Shown in pieces: positions 7,617 to 14,615 of a stretch of DNA of 32,131 bases. The notes under the pieces were generated by a model. The model did not search any database, was not told the origin of the DNA, and saw nothing but the letters and a program-made list of their open reading frames with translations. The first letter of the stretch is position 1; every line of letters begins with the position of its first letter. A program made the position numbers and the translations under genes. The stretch comes from Geobacteraceae bacterium (GTDB lineage: Bacteria > Desulfobacterota > Desulfuromonadia > Geobacterales > Geobacteraceae): the NCBI GenBank assembly GCA_023701365.1, contig JAMPXD010000016.1, positions 1 through 32,131 on the forward strand. Direction: 5' to 3'.

Positions 7617-9827
7617 TCAACCGCCAAGCACCAAGCGATCCGGTTCAATCGCCGTTGCGACAATTCCCTTTAACTGGTCATACCCACCGCACCACTCCCA
7701 CAGGCCAGGGAACAATGGGATTACCAGCCCTTCGCTTTCATACTTCTTCAGATAATGCCTATTGATGTTCACAAGGTAGGGTTGCAACTTCCTCATAACC
7801 GTGATCGGCTGCTGGTACTTTGCTGCGGCCAGAATCTCGTCAACATCCATATTCTTTCCGTCCAATCCGCGATAGCGAACCACAACCGGGACAGATTGAT
7901 CCTCAATCATCTGGAATCTTTCGCCAACATCCTCGAAACAAAACCTTTGACGAAGCGACTGAATCTTATGCACGTCAGTTGGGACTACCTGATAAAGCAG
8001 CTTGAAGTAGCTTTCATAGGTGGCTGGATGGTGAAAATCAAAATTGTCACTCCCCATCAATGCCGACGCAGTATCGGTTCCGGAGCGGTAAGCGCCTATC
8101 GGTTGACCGCCTTCCGCCGGCTTGAATACGACCATTTCCCCGACATCGAGCCGCCCCTCACGGTTGCAACGGCCTGCCGCCTGAACAATCCGGTCAAGCG
8201 GCCCGAGTGCACGCAGAACAACGGGAAAGTCAATATCAACGCCGGCTTCCACAACCTGTGTCGCAACCAGGCGACACGGTTTGCGGTCATCAAGAGCCTT
8301 TCGCACCTTTTCCAAAACATCACGACGGTGTGCGCCGCAAAGGAGAGTGGAAAGGTGTAAGGCATTTTTATCGTCGAGCGCGTCCAATAAAGCAATGGCG
8401 TCCTTTTTTGTATTTACCACGGCAAGCGCCTGGTTATGGTTTTCGCGCTGCATCTCCCTGGCAACCCGCTCCCAGTCCCATGTTTCAGTCTTAAATGGCT
8501 GCTGATACTCGACCCGTTTCAACGCCTCAAAGAGCCGTGCCGGTTCGGGAATAATCTCGTTAATTCCGTCAATCCCCTTCAGGTATGGGCCGGTGTCGAG
8601 AGATGGCTGTGTGGCGGTACAAAACACAACAGAAACGCGGTAGTAAGTCACCAGTTGCCGCAACACATCCAGGATCGGGGTTAGGTACTGCGTCGGCAAG
8701 GTTTGCGCTTCATCGAGAATGATCACACTGTTGGCAATGTTATGCAGTTTGCGACATTTGGAAGTTTTGTTGGAGAAGAGGCTTTCGAAGAGTTGTACCG
8801 TTGTTGTCACAACGATTGGGGCTTCCCAGTTTTCGGCGGCCAGCCGTGACCAGGATTTGCCGCTTCCATCATCGTCATCATCGGAAGCAACCGCACTGTG
8901 ATGCTCAAGAACGATTCGAGAGTCGATCCTGTCGAATATCCCGCGATATACATCGGCTGTCTGTTCGATGATACTCGTATAAGGAATGGCAACTATGACC
9001 CTATCCATGCCGTGCCTAATGGCATGATTAAGGCCAAATGCCAAGCCCGATCGTGTCTTGCCGCCACCGGTCGGAACAGTGAGTCTGAAAAAGCCAGGGG
9101 CAGATGAAGCCGCATCAACGCAATTCTGATAAATTTCATCCCGAATATGTTTGAGGTTTTCATTCGAACCGACTGGAAGCGCCTTTTGATCTTCTTCGAG
9201 GCAGGCCCAAAGCCGCACCAGCTTGGCATCAAACTTTCGTTTTTCACTTTGTTCAGGCTCAAAATGTGATTCCGTGTCCAGAAAATCGGCATCTACCAAT
9301 GTTGAAAAAAGCAGCCGCAAAAACAATTCACAGACAAGCGGATCCTTACTATTGGCAACGAATTCAGGGAATGATACTTCAGACATTGTCTCGTCAATTA
9401 ACCCTAGCTTCAGAAATTGCTGTATCGCTTCTTGTGTTTGTAATGTGACACTGTATTTATTCAGCCAAGTCTTGAGATTGGCTTTATTCAATACCCCCCC
9501 GTGATGACCAGCAATTAAAAACGCAAGTAATGCTTGGTTTCGCGTCATTGCCAAAACTGCACCTGCACCTTTATGATCCGGACCACGATGTTTTCGATCA
9601 GGTTCATCCTCACACTGTTTCAAATATGACTGAAAATCTGGGTGCACCTTCCCCGCATCATGGATCAAGCCTGCCCAAAATGCAGGTTCTGATGCACCGA
9701 ATTTACCTGCTAATATTTTTGCCAAACGGGCAACTTCGAGCACATGCTTTTTAAAGTCATGGCGCTTGCCTTCCTTGTTTTTCGAATGCGCGCTTAAATT
9801 CGAAAGTGTGCTTTTATCCTCTACCAA
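7617..9827 (-). CDS. cas3: CRISPR effector helicase-nuclease Cas3 (type I-C)
   Basis: A 736-residue fused HD nuclease and SF2 helicase, which unwinds and degrades DNA marked by Cascade. The HD domain shows His23, the LIHDAGK motif (His56, Asp57), His85 and AGHHG (His108, His109). The helicase shows Walker A VPTGGGKT (251-258), the DEAQ box (372-375), the CTATQPS motif III and QAAGRCNREG motif VI. The start codon is TTG, preceded by GGAGGG at five bases. The 98-nt leader between its predicted promoter and this start contains the degenerate CRISPR repeat described separately. It is first in the operon. Confidence 0.97.
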   Translation of the reverse strand: MVEDKSTLSNLSAHSKNKEGKRHDFKKHVLEVARLAKILAGKFGASEPAFWAGLIHDAGKVHPDFQSYLKQCEDEPDRKHRGPDHKGAGAVLAMTRNQALLAFLIAGHHGGVLNKANLKTWLNKYSVTLQTQEAIQQFLKLGLIDETMSEVSFPEFVANSKDPLVCELFLRLLFSTLVDADFLDTESHFEPEQSEKRKFDAKLVRLWACLEEDQKALPVGSNENLKHIRDEIYQNCVDAASSAPGFFRLTVPTGGGKTRSGLAFGLNHAIRHGMDRVIVAIPYTSIIEQTADVYRGIFDRIDSRIVLEHHSAVASDDDDDGSGKSWSRLAAENWEAPIVVTTTVQLFESLFSNKTSKCRKLHNIANSVIILDEAQTLPTQYLTPILDVLRQLVTYYRVSVVFCTATQPSLDTGPYLKGIDGINEIIPEPARLFEALKRVEYQQPFKTETWDWERVAREMQRENHNQALAVVNTKKDAIALLDALDDKNALHLSTLLCGAHRRDVLEKVRKALDDRKPCRLVATQVVEAGVDIDFPVVLRALGPLDRIVQAAGRCNREGRLDVGEMVVFKPAEGGQPIGAYRSGTDTASALMGSDNFDFHHPATYESYFKLLYQVVPTDVHKIQSLRQRFCFEDVGERFQMIEDQSVPVVVRYRGLDGKNMDVDEILAAAKYQQPITVMRKLQPYLVNINRHYLKKYESEGLVIPLFPGLWEWCGGYDQLKGIVATAIEPDRLVLGG

Positions 9828-9846
9828 GGAGCCCTCCGTTAGATGG

Positions 9847-9926
9847 TGCGCCCGCCCAGATGGACGGGCGCATTAATACATCACATTAAAACATACATGT
9901 TTCAACCCTCGCATTGAATTGCGCTT
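9847..9926 (-). ncRNA. Candidate crRNA-like cas-regulating RNA (degenerate repeat plus guide)
   Basis: Read on the minus strand, a degenerate repeat ends at 9899. Its last 14 nt match the array repeat in 13 positions (GCGAGGGTTGAAAC against GCGAGGATTGAAAC) and it keeps a short CGCA-N6-TGCG hairpin where the real repeat has its long stem. The next bases (9898 downward) read ATGTATGTTTTAAT and match the promoter segment 9941-9928 (ATGTAAGTTTTAAT) in 13 of 14 positions. The one mismatch is at guide position 6, which type I Cascades leave unpaired. After 26 nt comes an 8-bp hairpin (9847-9854 with 9865-9872). The start of transcription predicted from the promoter falls at the repeat's beginning. 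Crispr-like autorepressors (CreR) are known in other systems; assignment here is inference. Confidence 0.6.
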
Positions 9927-9932
9927 TATTAA

Positions 9933-9960
9933 AACTTACATAAATAATTTTGTCTGTCAA
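9933..9960 (-). promoter_or_regulatory. cas operon promoter, overlapping the candidate guide target
   Basis: Minus-strand TTGACA (+ strand 9955-9960), 16 bp, then TAAGTT (9933-9938). The -35 is perfect, the -10 weak. The -10 lies inside the 14-nt segment copied by the crRNA-like guide downstream, so Cascade bound there would block this promoter. The three bases 5' of the target are TTT, one base from the type I-C PAM TTC. A dyad CTATT-T-AATAG (9961-9971) abuts the -35 and may be a further operator. Confidence 0.65.
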
Positions 9961-9971
9961 CTATTTAATAG

Positions 9972-10188
9972 TTTTTTCTAACCTAACATTCATTTCCCCT
10001 GAGGTGCTCCTCCAGCCCATGCATCCGCCCATCCTCCGCCATATGCGCAATCTGTACATTACTCATAACCACTCCGCCTTCCCCAGCCATAGCCCCCCCT
10101 CAACATCCCGCAAACTTTACCACAGACTTGCGACAAAATAAGTCATTCTAATTTTATTTATTGAATTTTCTCGTCCGCCCCACCTGCC
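9972..10188. other. Intergenic region upstream of the cas promoter
   Basis: No gene, RNA or clear promoter is visible in this stretch between the cas promoter and the REP cluster that ends the transposase gene. It contains short pyrimidine-rich and AT-rich parts only. Confidence 0.5.
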
Positions 10189-10247
10189 GGGCGCCCCCGC
10201 GGGGGCGCCCCTACATAACCAGGGCGGCCACGCGGGGCCGCCCCTAC
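10189..10247. repeat. REP-like palindromes at the transposase 3' end
   Basis: A 22-bp perfect palindrome of GGGCGCCCCC type (10189-10210) followed by CCTAC, then a second imperfect palindrome GGGCGGCC...GGCCGCCC with CCTAC. The transposase stop codon (TAG, 10244-10246) is supplied by the CTAC of the second copy. The same sequence family recurs at 10470-10617, 10886-10958, 12573-12628 and 14557-14599. Confidence 0.8.
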
Positions 10248-10879
10248 GAAATCATTTTTGCCGGGTTTTCCTCGTCATCCTCCCATCGCAGGGGGTTGCC
10301 TTGAATGTATTCCCGGATGCCGGCCAATTCGTTCTCATTGCGGATCACCCGTTCGTAATAATTGCGCTGCCATAACCGGCCGGGAAATGGCGGCCAAACC
10401 GATTGCTTGACTCCGCGGATATATGCGTTAGTGGTCATCGTCTTGAACCAATCAATCATATCACCCAACGTAGGGGCGGCCCCATGTGGCCGCCCTTCTT
10501 CTGCCCCGCGTGATTGCCCTCGTTTTTCGGCCCCATGCGGCCGCCCTGGTTTTGTATTTGAATTCAGGCACCCACATGGGGATAAAGGCGGGCACCCACA
10601 TGGGGGTGCCCCTACGATGGCGACGATGGCGTGGAAATGGTTCGGCATGATGATGAATTCATCCAATTCAACGCCGGGAAATTTATCCGGCAATTTCGCC
10701 CACCATTCCGCCACCATCCGCCCTGCCTCGTTCGATACCACGGCCCCGCCGACAACCCCGCCGAACAGGCATTCCCGCCCCTGCGCACATACCGTCACGA
10801 AATACGCGCCGATTGCTGAATAATCGTAATCACGCAGACGGATGGAACGGCGATGGTGAATGTCGGGGTTATATTTCAT
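10244..10879 (-). CDS. REP-associated tyrosine transposase (IS200-like Y1 family)
   Basis: A 211-residue RAYT protein from the ATG at 10879 (KYNPDIHHRRSIRLRDYDYS). Family marks are AYFVTVCAQGRECLFG, the HUH motif in FIIMPNHFHAI, and the catalytic tyrosine region LWQRNYYERVIRNENEL near the C-terminus, then YIQGNPLRW. These enzymes act on REP palindromes as single-stranded DNA. About 50 codons between HFHAIVAIV and TLGDMIDWFK (10470-10617) are REP palindromes read in frame as GAPPCGCP/GRPHGAAP-rich sequence, which is not part of the usual domain. A reading frame continues upstream to 11002 but is only translated REP sequence. The insert may or may not leave the enzyme active. Confidence 0.85.
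   Translation of the reverse strand: MKYNPDIHHRRSIRLRDYDYSAIGAYFVTVCAQGRECLFGGVVGGAVVSNEAGRMVAEWWAKLPDKFPGVELDEFIIMPNHFHAIVAIVGAPPCGCPPLSPCGCLNSNTKPGRPHGAEKRGQSRGAEEGRPHGAAPTLGDMIDWFKTMTTNAYIRGVKQSVWPPFPGRLWQRNYYERVIRNENELAGIREYIQGNPLRWEDDEENPAKMIS
10470..10617. repeat. In-frame REP cluster inside the transposase gene
   Basis: Begins with TAGGGGCGGCCCCATGTGG and ends with CCACATGGGGGTGCCCCTA, near-perfect inverted arms, with two further palindromes between. Its length keeps the transposase frame open. Confidence 0.8.
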
Positions 10880-10885
10880 ACATCC

Positions 10886-10958
10886 TGTAGGGGCAGCCCC
10901 ATGTGGCCGCCCTGGTTTTGCATTTGAATTCGGGCACCCACATGGGGGTGCCCCTACA
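10886..10958. repeat. REP pair upstream of the transposase start
   Basis: Two 21-nt arms, 10886-10906 and 10938-10958, are inverted copies with one mismatch, separated by a 31-nt spacer containing CCGCCCTGGTTTTGC. It lies 7 bp before the transposase ATG and could fold as one long hairpin in the transcript. The region 10959-11169 beyond it shows no gene; it contains a CCGATG/CATCGG dyad near 11003-11042. Confidence 0.8.
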
Positions 10959-11169
10959 ATCCATTTGTCATCGCCAGCCAAACCCGTCTTCGCCAAAATC
11001 AACCGATGAGCGGATCAATGAGTATCAGGTTTTTCCCATCGGCTGAAGCGGAACTCCACACATGAAACGCGAGCCACCTACCGCCTCATAAGCATTAGGC
11101 CTCCCCATTTCCCCGAACACCCCTCTTTTCAAGGTCAATTTCCCCGAGATGTGGCGTAACATTCGATAT

Positions 11170-11200
11170 AAAAAAAGGCGCCGCAGTTTCCCGCGGCGCC
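11170..11200 (-). terminator. Intrinsic terminator after the P460 gene
   Basis: On the minus strand GGCGCCGC, an 8-nt loop and GCGGCGCC (11177-11184 with 11193-11200) are followed by TTTTTTT. It closes the riboswitch-htpX-terC-cytochrome transcript 31 bp after the last stop. Confidence 0.93.
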
Positions 11201-11231
11201 CCTCTCACTCTTTACTTTAGCATCAGCCAGC

Positions 11232-11705
11232 CTACCTGAAATCGGCATACTTCGAGATAACGTAATCGGTCCCCTTCGCCTCCTTCAGGTGGCACTCGAA
11301 GCAGTTCTTCACCGGGTCGACGGCGGAGGGCTTGCCGTCCGGGCCGTATCCGGCAAAGAGCCAGCCGCCGGTCTCCGCGTACTTCCTGTTCTTCTCCATC
11401 AGGACGATCATGTTCTTCTTCCCCCTGACCGGCTTTCCCCCCTCTTCCCTGATGTTGTAGAAGACCACCACGAAGCGGCTCCCCTCGGGATATTTCCCCC
11501 CCGACTTGAAGGCCGGCCAGGCCTTCTTGTCCACGTAGGTGTAGTGGATGCCGTAGAAGAGCGAGTTCTTGTCGCTCACCACCTTCTCCTTGCTCTTCTC
11601 CCACTTCTCGTACCCCTTCGGCAGGGAGACCTTGCCCGCGGCCCCGGCCAGTGATGCAACCAGCAGCAGCACAGCGACCGCCACCATGAATACCGCTCTG
11701 TTCAT
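11232..11705 (-). CDS. Cytochrome P460-family periplasmic protein
   Basis: A 157-residue exported protein. The start at 11705 gives a clear signal peptide (NRAVFMVAVAVLLLVASLAGAAG) and has GGAGG nine bases upstream. The mature part matches the P460 pattern: FYGIHYTYVDKKAWPAF, FVVVFYNI, the lysine-rich KKNMIVLMEKN segment and a C-terminal heme site CFECH. P460 proteins bind a cross-linked c-type heme; many in this clade have no known substrate. It follows the TerC gene with an 83-bp gap and precedes a terminator, so it is probably the last gene of that operon. Confidence 0.85.
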   Translation of the reverse strand: MNRAVFMVAVAVLLLVASLAGAAGKVSLPKGYEKWEKSKEKVVSDKNSLFYGIHYTYVDKKAWPAFKSGGKYPEGSRFVVVFYNIREEGGKPVRGKKNMIVLMEKNRKYAETGGWLFAGYGPDGKPSAVDPVKNCFECHLKEAKGTDYVISKYADFR

Positions 11706-11788
11706 TGCCTGTTCCTCCGTATCTGCAGATTTTTTCCGGCCATCGCCGGGACGGCCGCCAGCGAAGATAGCCGATTCGGCCCCGACAT

Positions 11789-12547
11789 TCAAGTCGGTTT
11801 CTGTCCGGACTCCTCGACATAGGGCTGATGCAGGTGCACCGGCGTCCCCTGGCGGCGGAGCCGCAGGTTCAGCATCTCGACCATCACCGAGAACGCCATG
11901 GCGAAGTAGATGTACCCCTTCGGGATGTGCATGTCGAAGCCGTCGCCGATCAGCGCCACGCCGATCAGGAGGAGAAAGGAAAGGGCCAGCATCTTCACGG
12001 TCGGATGGCGCTCGACGAAGGCGCTGATCTTGCCGGAGAAGAGCATCATGAAGCCGACCGCCATGACCACCGCCGCCACCATGACGCCGAGCCTGTTGGC
12101 CATCCCGAGGGCGGTGATGATCGAGTCGAGGGAGAAGACGATGTCCAGCAGGAGGATCTGGACAAGGACCGCGCCGAATGTTGCCCCGGCCCGGGCGGAT
12201 GAGTGCCCTTCCTCACCTTCGAGCTTCTCGTGGATCTCCATGGTGCTCTTCCAGAGCAGAAACAGTCCCCCGGAAATGAGGATGATGTCGCGCCCCGAGA
12301 TTTCATTGCCCAGCACCGTAAAGAGCGGGGAGGTCAGCCCCATCAGCCAGGTGAGCGAGAACAGCAGGGCTATCCGGATGAACATCGCCAGCCCGAGGCC
12401 GACGAGCCTGGCCTTTTCCCGCTGATGGGGGGGGAGTTTGCCCGCCTGGATGGAGATGAAAATGATGTTGTCGATGCCGAGCACGATTTCCAGTGCGGTA
12501 AGGGTAACCAGTGCCAGCCATACCTGCGGGTCCGTCAGCCAATCCAT
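11789..12547 (-). CDS. TerC-family integral membrane metal transporter
   Basis: A 252-residue TerC protein with about seven membrane helices and the two family motifs with acidic residues, EIVLGIDNIIF (about 20-30) and DIVFSLDSI (about 134-142). TerC members such as Alx and YkoY export manganese or supply it to exported enzymes. It is the second gene after a manganese riboswitch, which strongly supports a manganese role. AGGAG lies 11 bases before the ATG. htpX is 95 bp upstream with an REP element between them. Confidence 0.93.
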   Translation of the reverse strand: MDWLTDPQVWLALVTLTALEIVLGIDNIIFISIQAGKLPPHQREKARLVGLGLAMFIRIALLFSLTWLMGLTSPLFTVLGNEISGRDIILISGGLFLLWKSTMEIHEKLEGEEGHSSARAGATFGAVLVQILLLDIVFSLDSIITALGMANRLGVMVAAVVMAVGFMMLFSGKISAFVERHPTVKMLALSFLLLIGVALIGDGFDMHIPKGYIYFAMAFSVMVEMLNLRLRRQGTPVHLHQPYVEESGQKPT

Positions 12548-12572
12548 TTAATCGGTCTCCTAACAAGGAAAA

Positions 12573-12628
12573 TGTAGGGGCACCCCTCGTGGGTGCCCTT
12601 TTGGGCGGGCGCAAGGCCAGCCCCTACG
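12573..12628. repeat. REP-like element between htpX and the terC-family gene
   Basis: TGTAGGGGCACCCCTCGTGGGTGCCC followed by an inverted GGGCGGGC...CCAGCCCCTACGGG. It belongs to the same GTAGGGGC family as the copies around the transposase and could form hairpins in the htpX-terC mRNA. Confidence 0.7.
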
Positions 12629-12642
12629 GGTATCAGATATCT

Positions 12643-13500
12643 CTATAACGGCCGGTACGCCATCGCCTCCAGCCGCGCGATCCGCTCTTCCATCGGGGGA
12701 TGGGTGGAGAAGAGCCTGAGCAGCGAGCCGCCGGTCAGGGGGTTGACGATGAACAGGTGGGCGGTGGCGGGAGTGGCCGCCTCCATGGGGAGCATCTGCG
12801 AGGCGTTGTGCAGCTTGCGCAGGGCATTGGCCAAGGACAGCGGATTGCCGCAGATCCTCGCCCCCGCCTGGTCGGCCAGGTACTCGCGGGAGCGGGAGAC
12901 CGCCATCTGGATCAGCATGGCCGCGATCGGGGCGATGATCGCCATCGCCAGGCCGCCGATCAGCCCGCCGGCCCCCTCCTCGTCGTCATCCCGGCCGCCG
13001 CCGAACATGGCGGCCCACTGGAGCATGTTCCCCAGCATGGAGATGGCGCCGGCAAAGGTGGCGGCGATGGTGGAGATGAGGATGTCGCGGTTCTGCACGT
13101 GGGCCAGTTCGTGGGCCATCACCCCCTCCAGCTCCGCCGGGGTGAGGATGCGGATGATCCCCTCGGTGGCGGCGACCGCTGCGTGGCTCGGGTTCCTGCC
13201 GGTGGCAAAGGCGTTCGGACTCTCCGACGGGATGATATAGACCCGCGGCATGGGGAGCCCGGCCTGGACCGCGAGCCGCCGCACCATCCCGTAAAAGGAG
13301 GGGTTTTCCAGCTCGGTGATCTCCCGGGCGCCGTACATCTTGAGGACGATCTTGTCGGAGAACCAGTAGGAGAAGAAGTTCATGGCGCCGGCCATGAAGA
13401 AGGCGAAGACCATCCCGGTCTTGCCGCCGATGGCGCTCCCCATGGCCACCATGAGGAGGGTGAGACAGGTGAGGAGAAGGGTGGTTTTCAGTCGGTTCAT
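12643..13500 (-). CDS. htpX: HtpX membrane zinc metalloprotease
   Basis: A 285-residue HtpX of normal length. It is an inner-membrane M48 protease that degrades damaged membrane proteins. Two N-terminal membrane helices (about 7-46) precede the HEXXH zinc site HELAH (130-134), two further hydrophobic segments follow (about 145-160 and 178-194), and [13 protein letters not shown] supplies the third zinc ligand. GGAGG lies nine bases before the ATG. It is the first gene after a manganese riboswitch and is probably co-transcribed with the TerC gene. Confidence 0.96.
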   Translation of the reverse strand: MNRLKTTLLLTCLTLLMVAMGSAIGGKTGMVFAFFMAGAMNFFSYWFSDKIVLKMYGAREITELENPSFYGMVRRLAVQAGLPMPRVYIIPSESPNAFATGRNPSHAAVAATEGIIRILTPAELEGVMAHELAHVQNRDILISTIAATFAGAISMLGNMLQWAAMFGGGRDDDEEGAGGLIGGLAMAIIAPIAAMLIQMAVSRSREYLADQAGARICGNPLSLANALRKLHNASQMLPMEAATPATAHLFIVNPLTGGSLLRLFSTHPPMEERIARLEAMAYRPL

Positions 13501-13528
13501 CGTATTTTACCTCCACTTTGTTGCGCCG

Positions 13529-13688
13529 GGGAAAAAGAAAAGACCTTTACCCTCGGCGTATGCTGCGCGTCAGGTAAAGGTCTTGCATGCGTTGACTCAA
13601 AGTCTCTGCCCCGGGCCCGGGCGGTTAAGCCGTCTTGACGGGCCGTGGGTCGGCCGTTTTCGCGGCCGATAGCTACTCCCCTTTACAG
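13529..13688 (-). promoter_or_regulatory. yybP-ykoY manganese riboswitch with terminator
   Basis: The 5' strand GTAAAGGGGAGTAGC (13672-13686, read on minus) is the signature of the yybP-ykoY family. A TCGGCCG/CGGCCGA hairpin and a CCGTCAA loop motif follow. The 3' strand GCAAGACCTTTAC (about 13574-13586) closes helix P1 by exact pairing of GTAAAGG with CCTTTAC. The same 3' strand is the first arm of a 12-bp terminator (13573-13584 with 13540-13551) followed by TTTTCTTTTT. Aptamer and terminator are therefore mutually exclusive: manganese binding should prevent termination and turn on htpX and the TerC gene. Known family targets include TerC-type manganese exporters. Confidence 0.9.
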
Positions 13689-13694
13689 AGCTTG

Positions 13695-13723
13695 ATGATA
13701 TTTACATTTGCTTTTGCTGTCAA
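13695..13723 (-). promoter_or_regulatory. Promoter of the riboswitch operon
   Basis: Minus-strand TTGACA (13718-13723), exactly 17 bp, TATCAT (13695-13700). The start of transcription would be near 13689, directly before the aptamer. Confidence 0.88.
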
Positions 13724-13794
13724 CAGTTATTTTGATGCCCTGCCGCAGGACCGGCCGCGCGGAAGAGCCACCGTGATCTTCCGGCCGGCGCCGC

Positions 13795-14244
13795 TCAGTA
13801 CTTCACCCTGATCCCGTTCATCTCCTCCTTGGTTATCTCGGGCCACTTCTTCACTACCCAGTTGCCCACCCACGCCTTGAACAGCCCGAGGTTCTTCTGC
13901 CGCTCCTCCTCGGTCGCCCCCAGGTACTGGTACATGTTGCCGGGCTTGCCGTCCTTGGCGCTTTCCCCGTCGTCGAGCCTCCGCATCAGCGCCCCGGTGT
14001 CGGGCCAGGCGGTGAAGTAGACCAGATGGCTGTAGCTGTCCATCCGCATCCCCTGCCCCTTGGCCAGCCACTTCTCCTTCTCCTGCTTGAACGCCGGATA
14101 CTCGGGGGTGTCCTTGCCGTGACAGCCGGCGCACCTGGCATCGAACAGCGGCTTTATCTGCCGCGTGTAGCTGACCTCCTCGCCCCACGCCAGGGTGGCC
14201 GAAAGTGCCGCTATCAGTGACGCTGCCAGAATCAGTTTCCCCAT
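13795..14244 (-). CDS. Exported monoheme cytochrome c
   Basis: A 149-residue periplasmic cytochrome. A signal peptide (KLILAASLIAALSATLAWG) is followed by SYTRQIKPLFDARCAGCHG, giving one CXXCH heme site near residue 40. A likely distal methionine lies in the C-terminal part (RMDSYSHLVYF or MYQYLG). GGAGG lies upstream of the ATG. It has no operon partner visible; the riboswitch promoter lies beyond its stop. An imperfect CCGGCC-GGAAGA dyad at about 13748-13786 may end its transcript, though it lacks a U-tract. The electron-transfer partner is unknown. Confidence 0.9.
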   Translation of the reverse strand: MGKLILAASLIAALSATLAWGEEVSYTRQIKPLFDARCAGCHGKDTPEYPAFKQEKEKWLAKGQGMRMDSYSHLVYFTAWPDTGALMRRLDDGESAKDGKPGNMYQYLGATEEERQKNLGLFKAWVGNWVVKKWPEITKEEMNGIRVKY

Positions 14245-14385
14245 TGCACACCTCCATCAATTGAAATTGCATTTCACTTTTAACAGGAAACCCCTTCCCT
14301 TGTCAACAAAATCCTTTACCTTCGCCCTTGAATTCGGAATTTCCATTTTCTTGCTCCGGCAATTAACATATAAAAATCATTTGGC

Positions 14386-14506
14386 CACAGAGGACACAGA
14401 GTTCTCAGAGAAAATCCAGGCAGTTACAGATTTAAACCATTTCACCAATAAGGTGACCCTAAAAAAAATTTATTTTTTTTGTTGTTATTACTCTGTGTCC
14501 TCTGTG
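14386..14506. repeat. Long inverted repeat of the CACAGAGGACACAGAGT type
   Basis: Perfect 17-bp arms at 14386-14402 and 14490-14506 enclose 87 bp of AT-rich sequence. A related half-element (GATCTCCGTGAGCTCTGTGA) appears at about 20660-20680. This word is a familiar dispersed non-coding repeat in bacterial genomes. No gene is visible in 14245-14615. Confidence 0.85.
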
Positions 14507-14556
14507 ATCTCTGTGGCTGACTGCCGTTTTTAGGATTAATCATGTAAGAACCCTGC

Positions 14557-14599
14557 TGTAGGGGCGCAGCATGCTGCCCGATTGGGCGGGGCAACCCCT
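14557..14599. repeat. REP-like element
   Basis: TGTAGGGGCGCAGCATGCTGCCC followed by GGGCGGGGCAACCCC: a member of the GTAGGGGC palindrome family, at the 3' end of the NmrA-like gene. Confidence 0.6.
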
Positions 14600-14615
14600 T
14601 AAACATACCCTCCGG

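Noticed and set aside
9847-9872. Intrinsic terminator or attenuator before cas3
   Set aside because: The 8-bp stem is strong but is followed by CCATCTAACGG, without a U-tract.
10880-11002. N-terminal extension of the transposase
   Set aside because: It is translated REP sequence with no family similarity; the family's own start motif begins at 10879.
11212-11820. A 202-codon frame overlapping the P460 gene
   Set aside because: Arg/Gly/Glu-rich frame shadow. The other frame has a signal peptide, a ribosome-binding site and a heme motif.
13540-13584. Heat-shock operator before htpX
   Set aside because: The inverted repeat does not match CIRCE, is followed by a U-tract and shares its first arm with the aptamer, so it is the riboswitch terminator.
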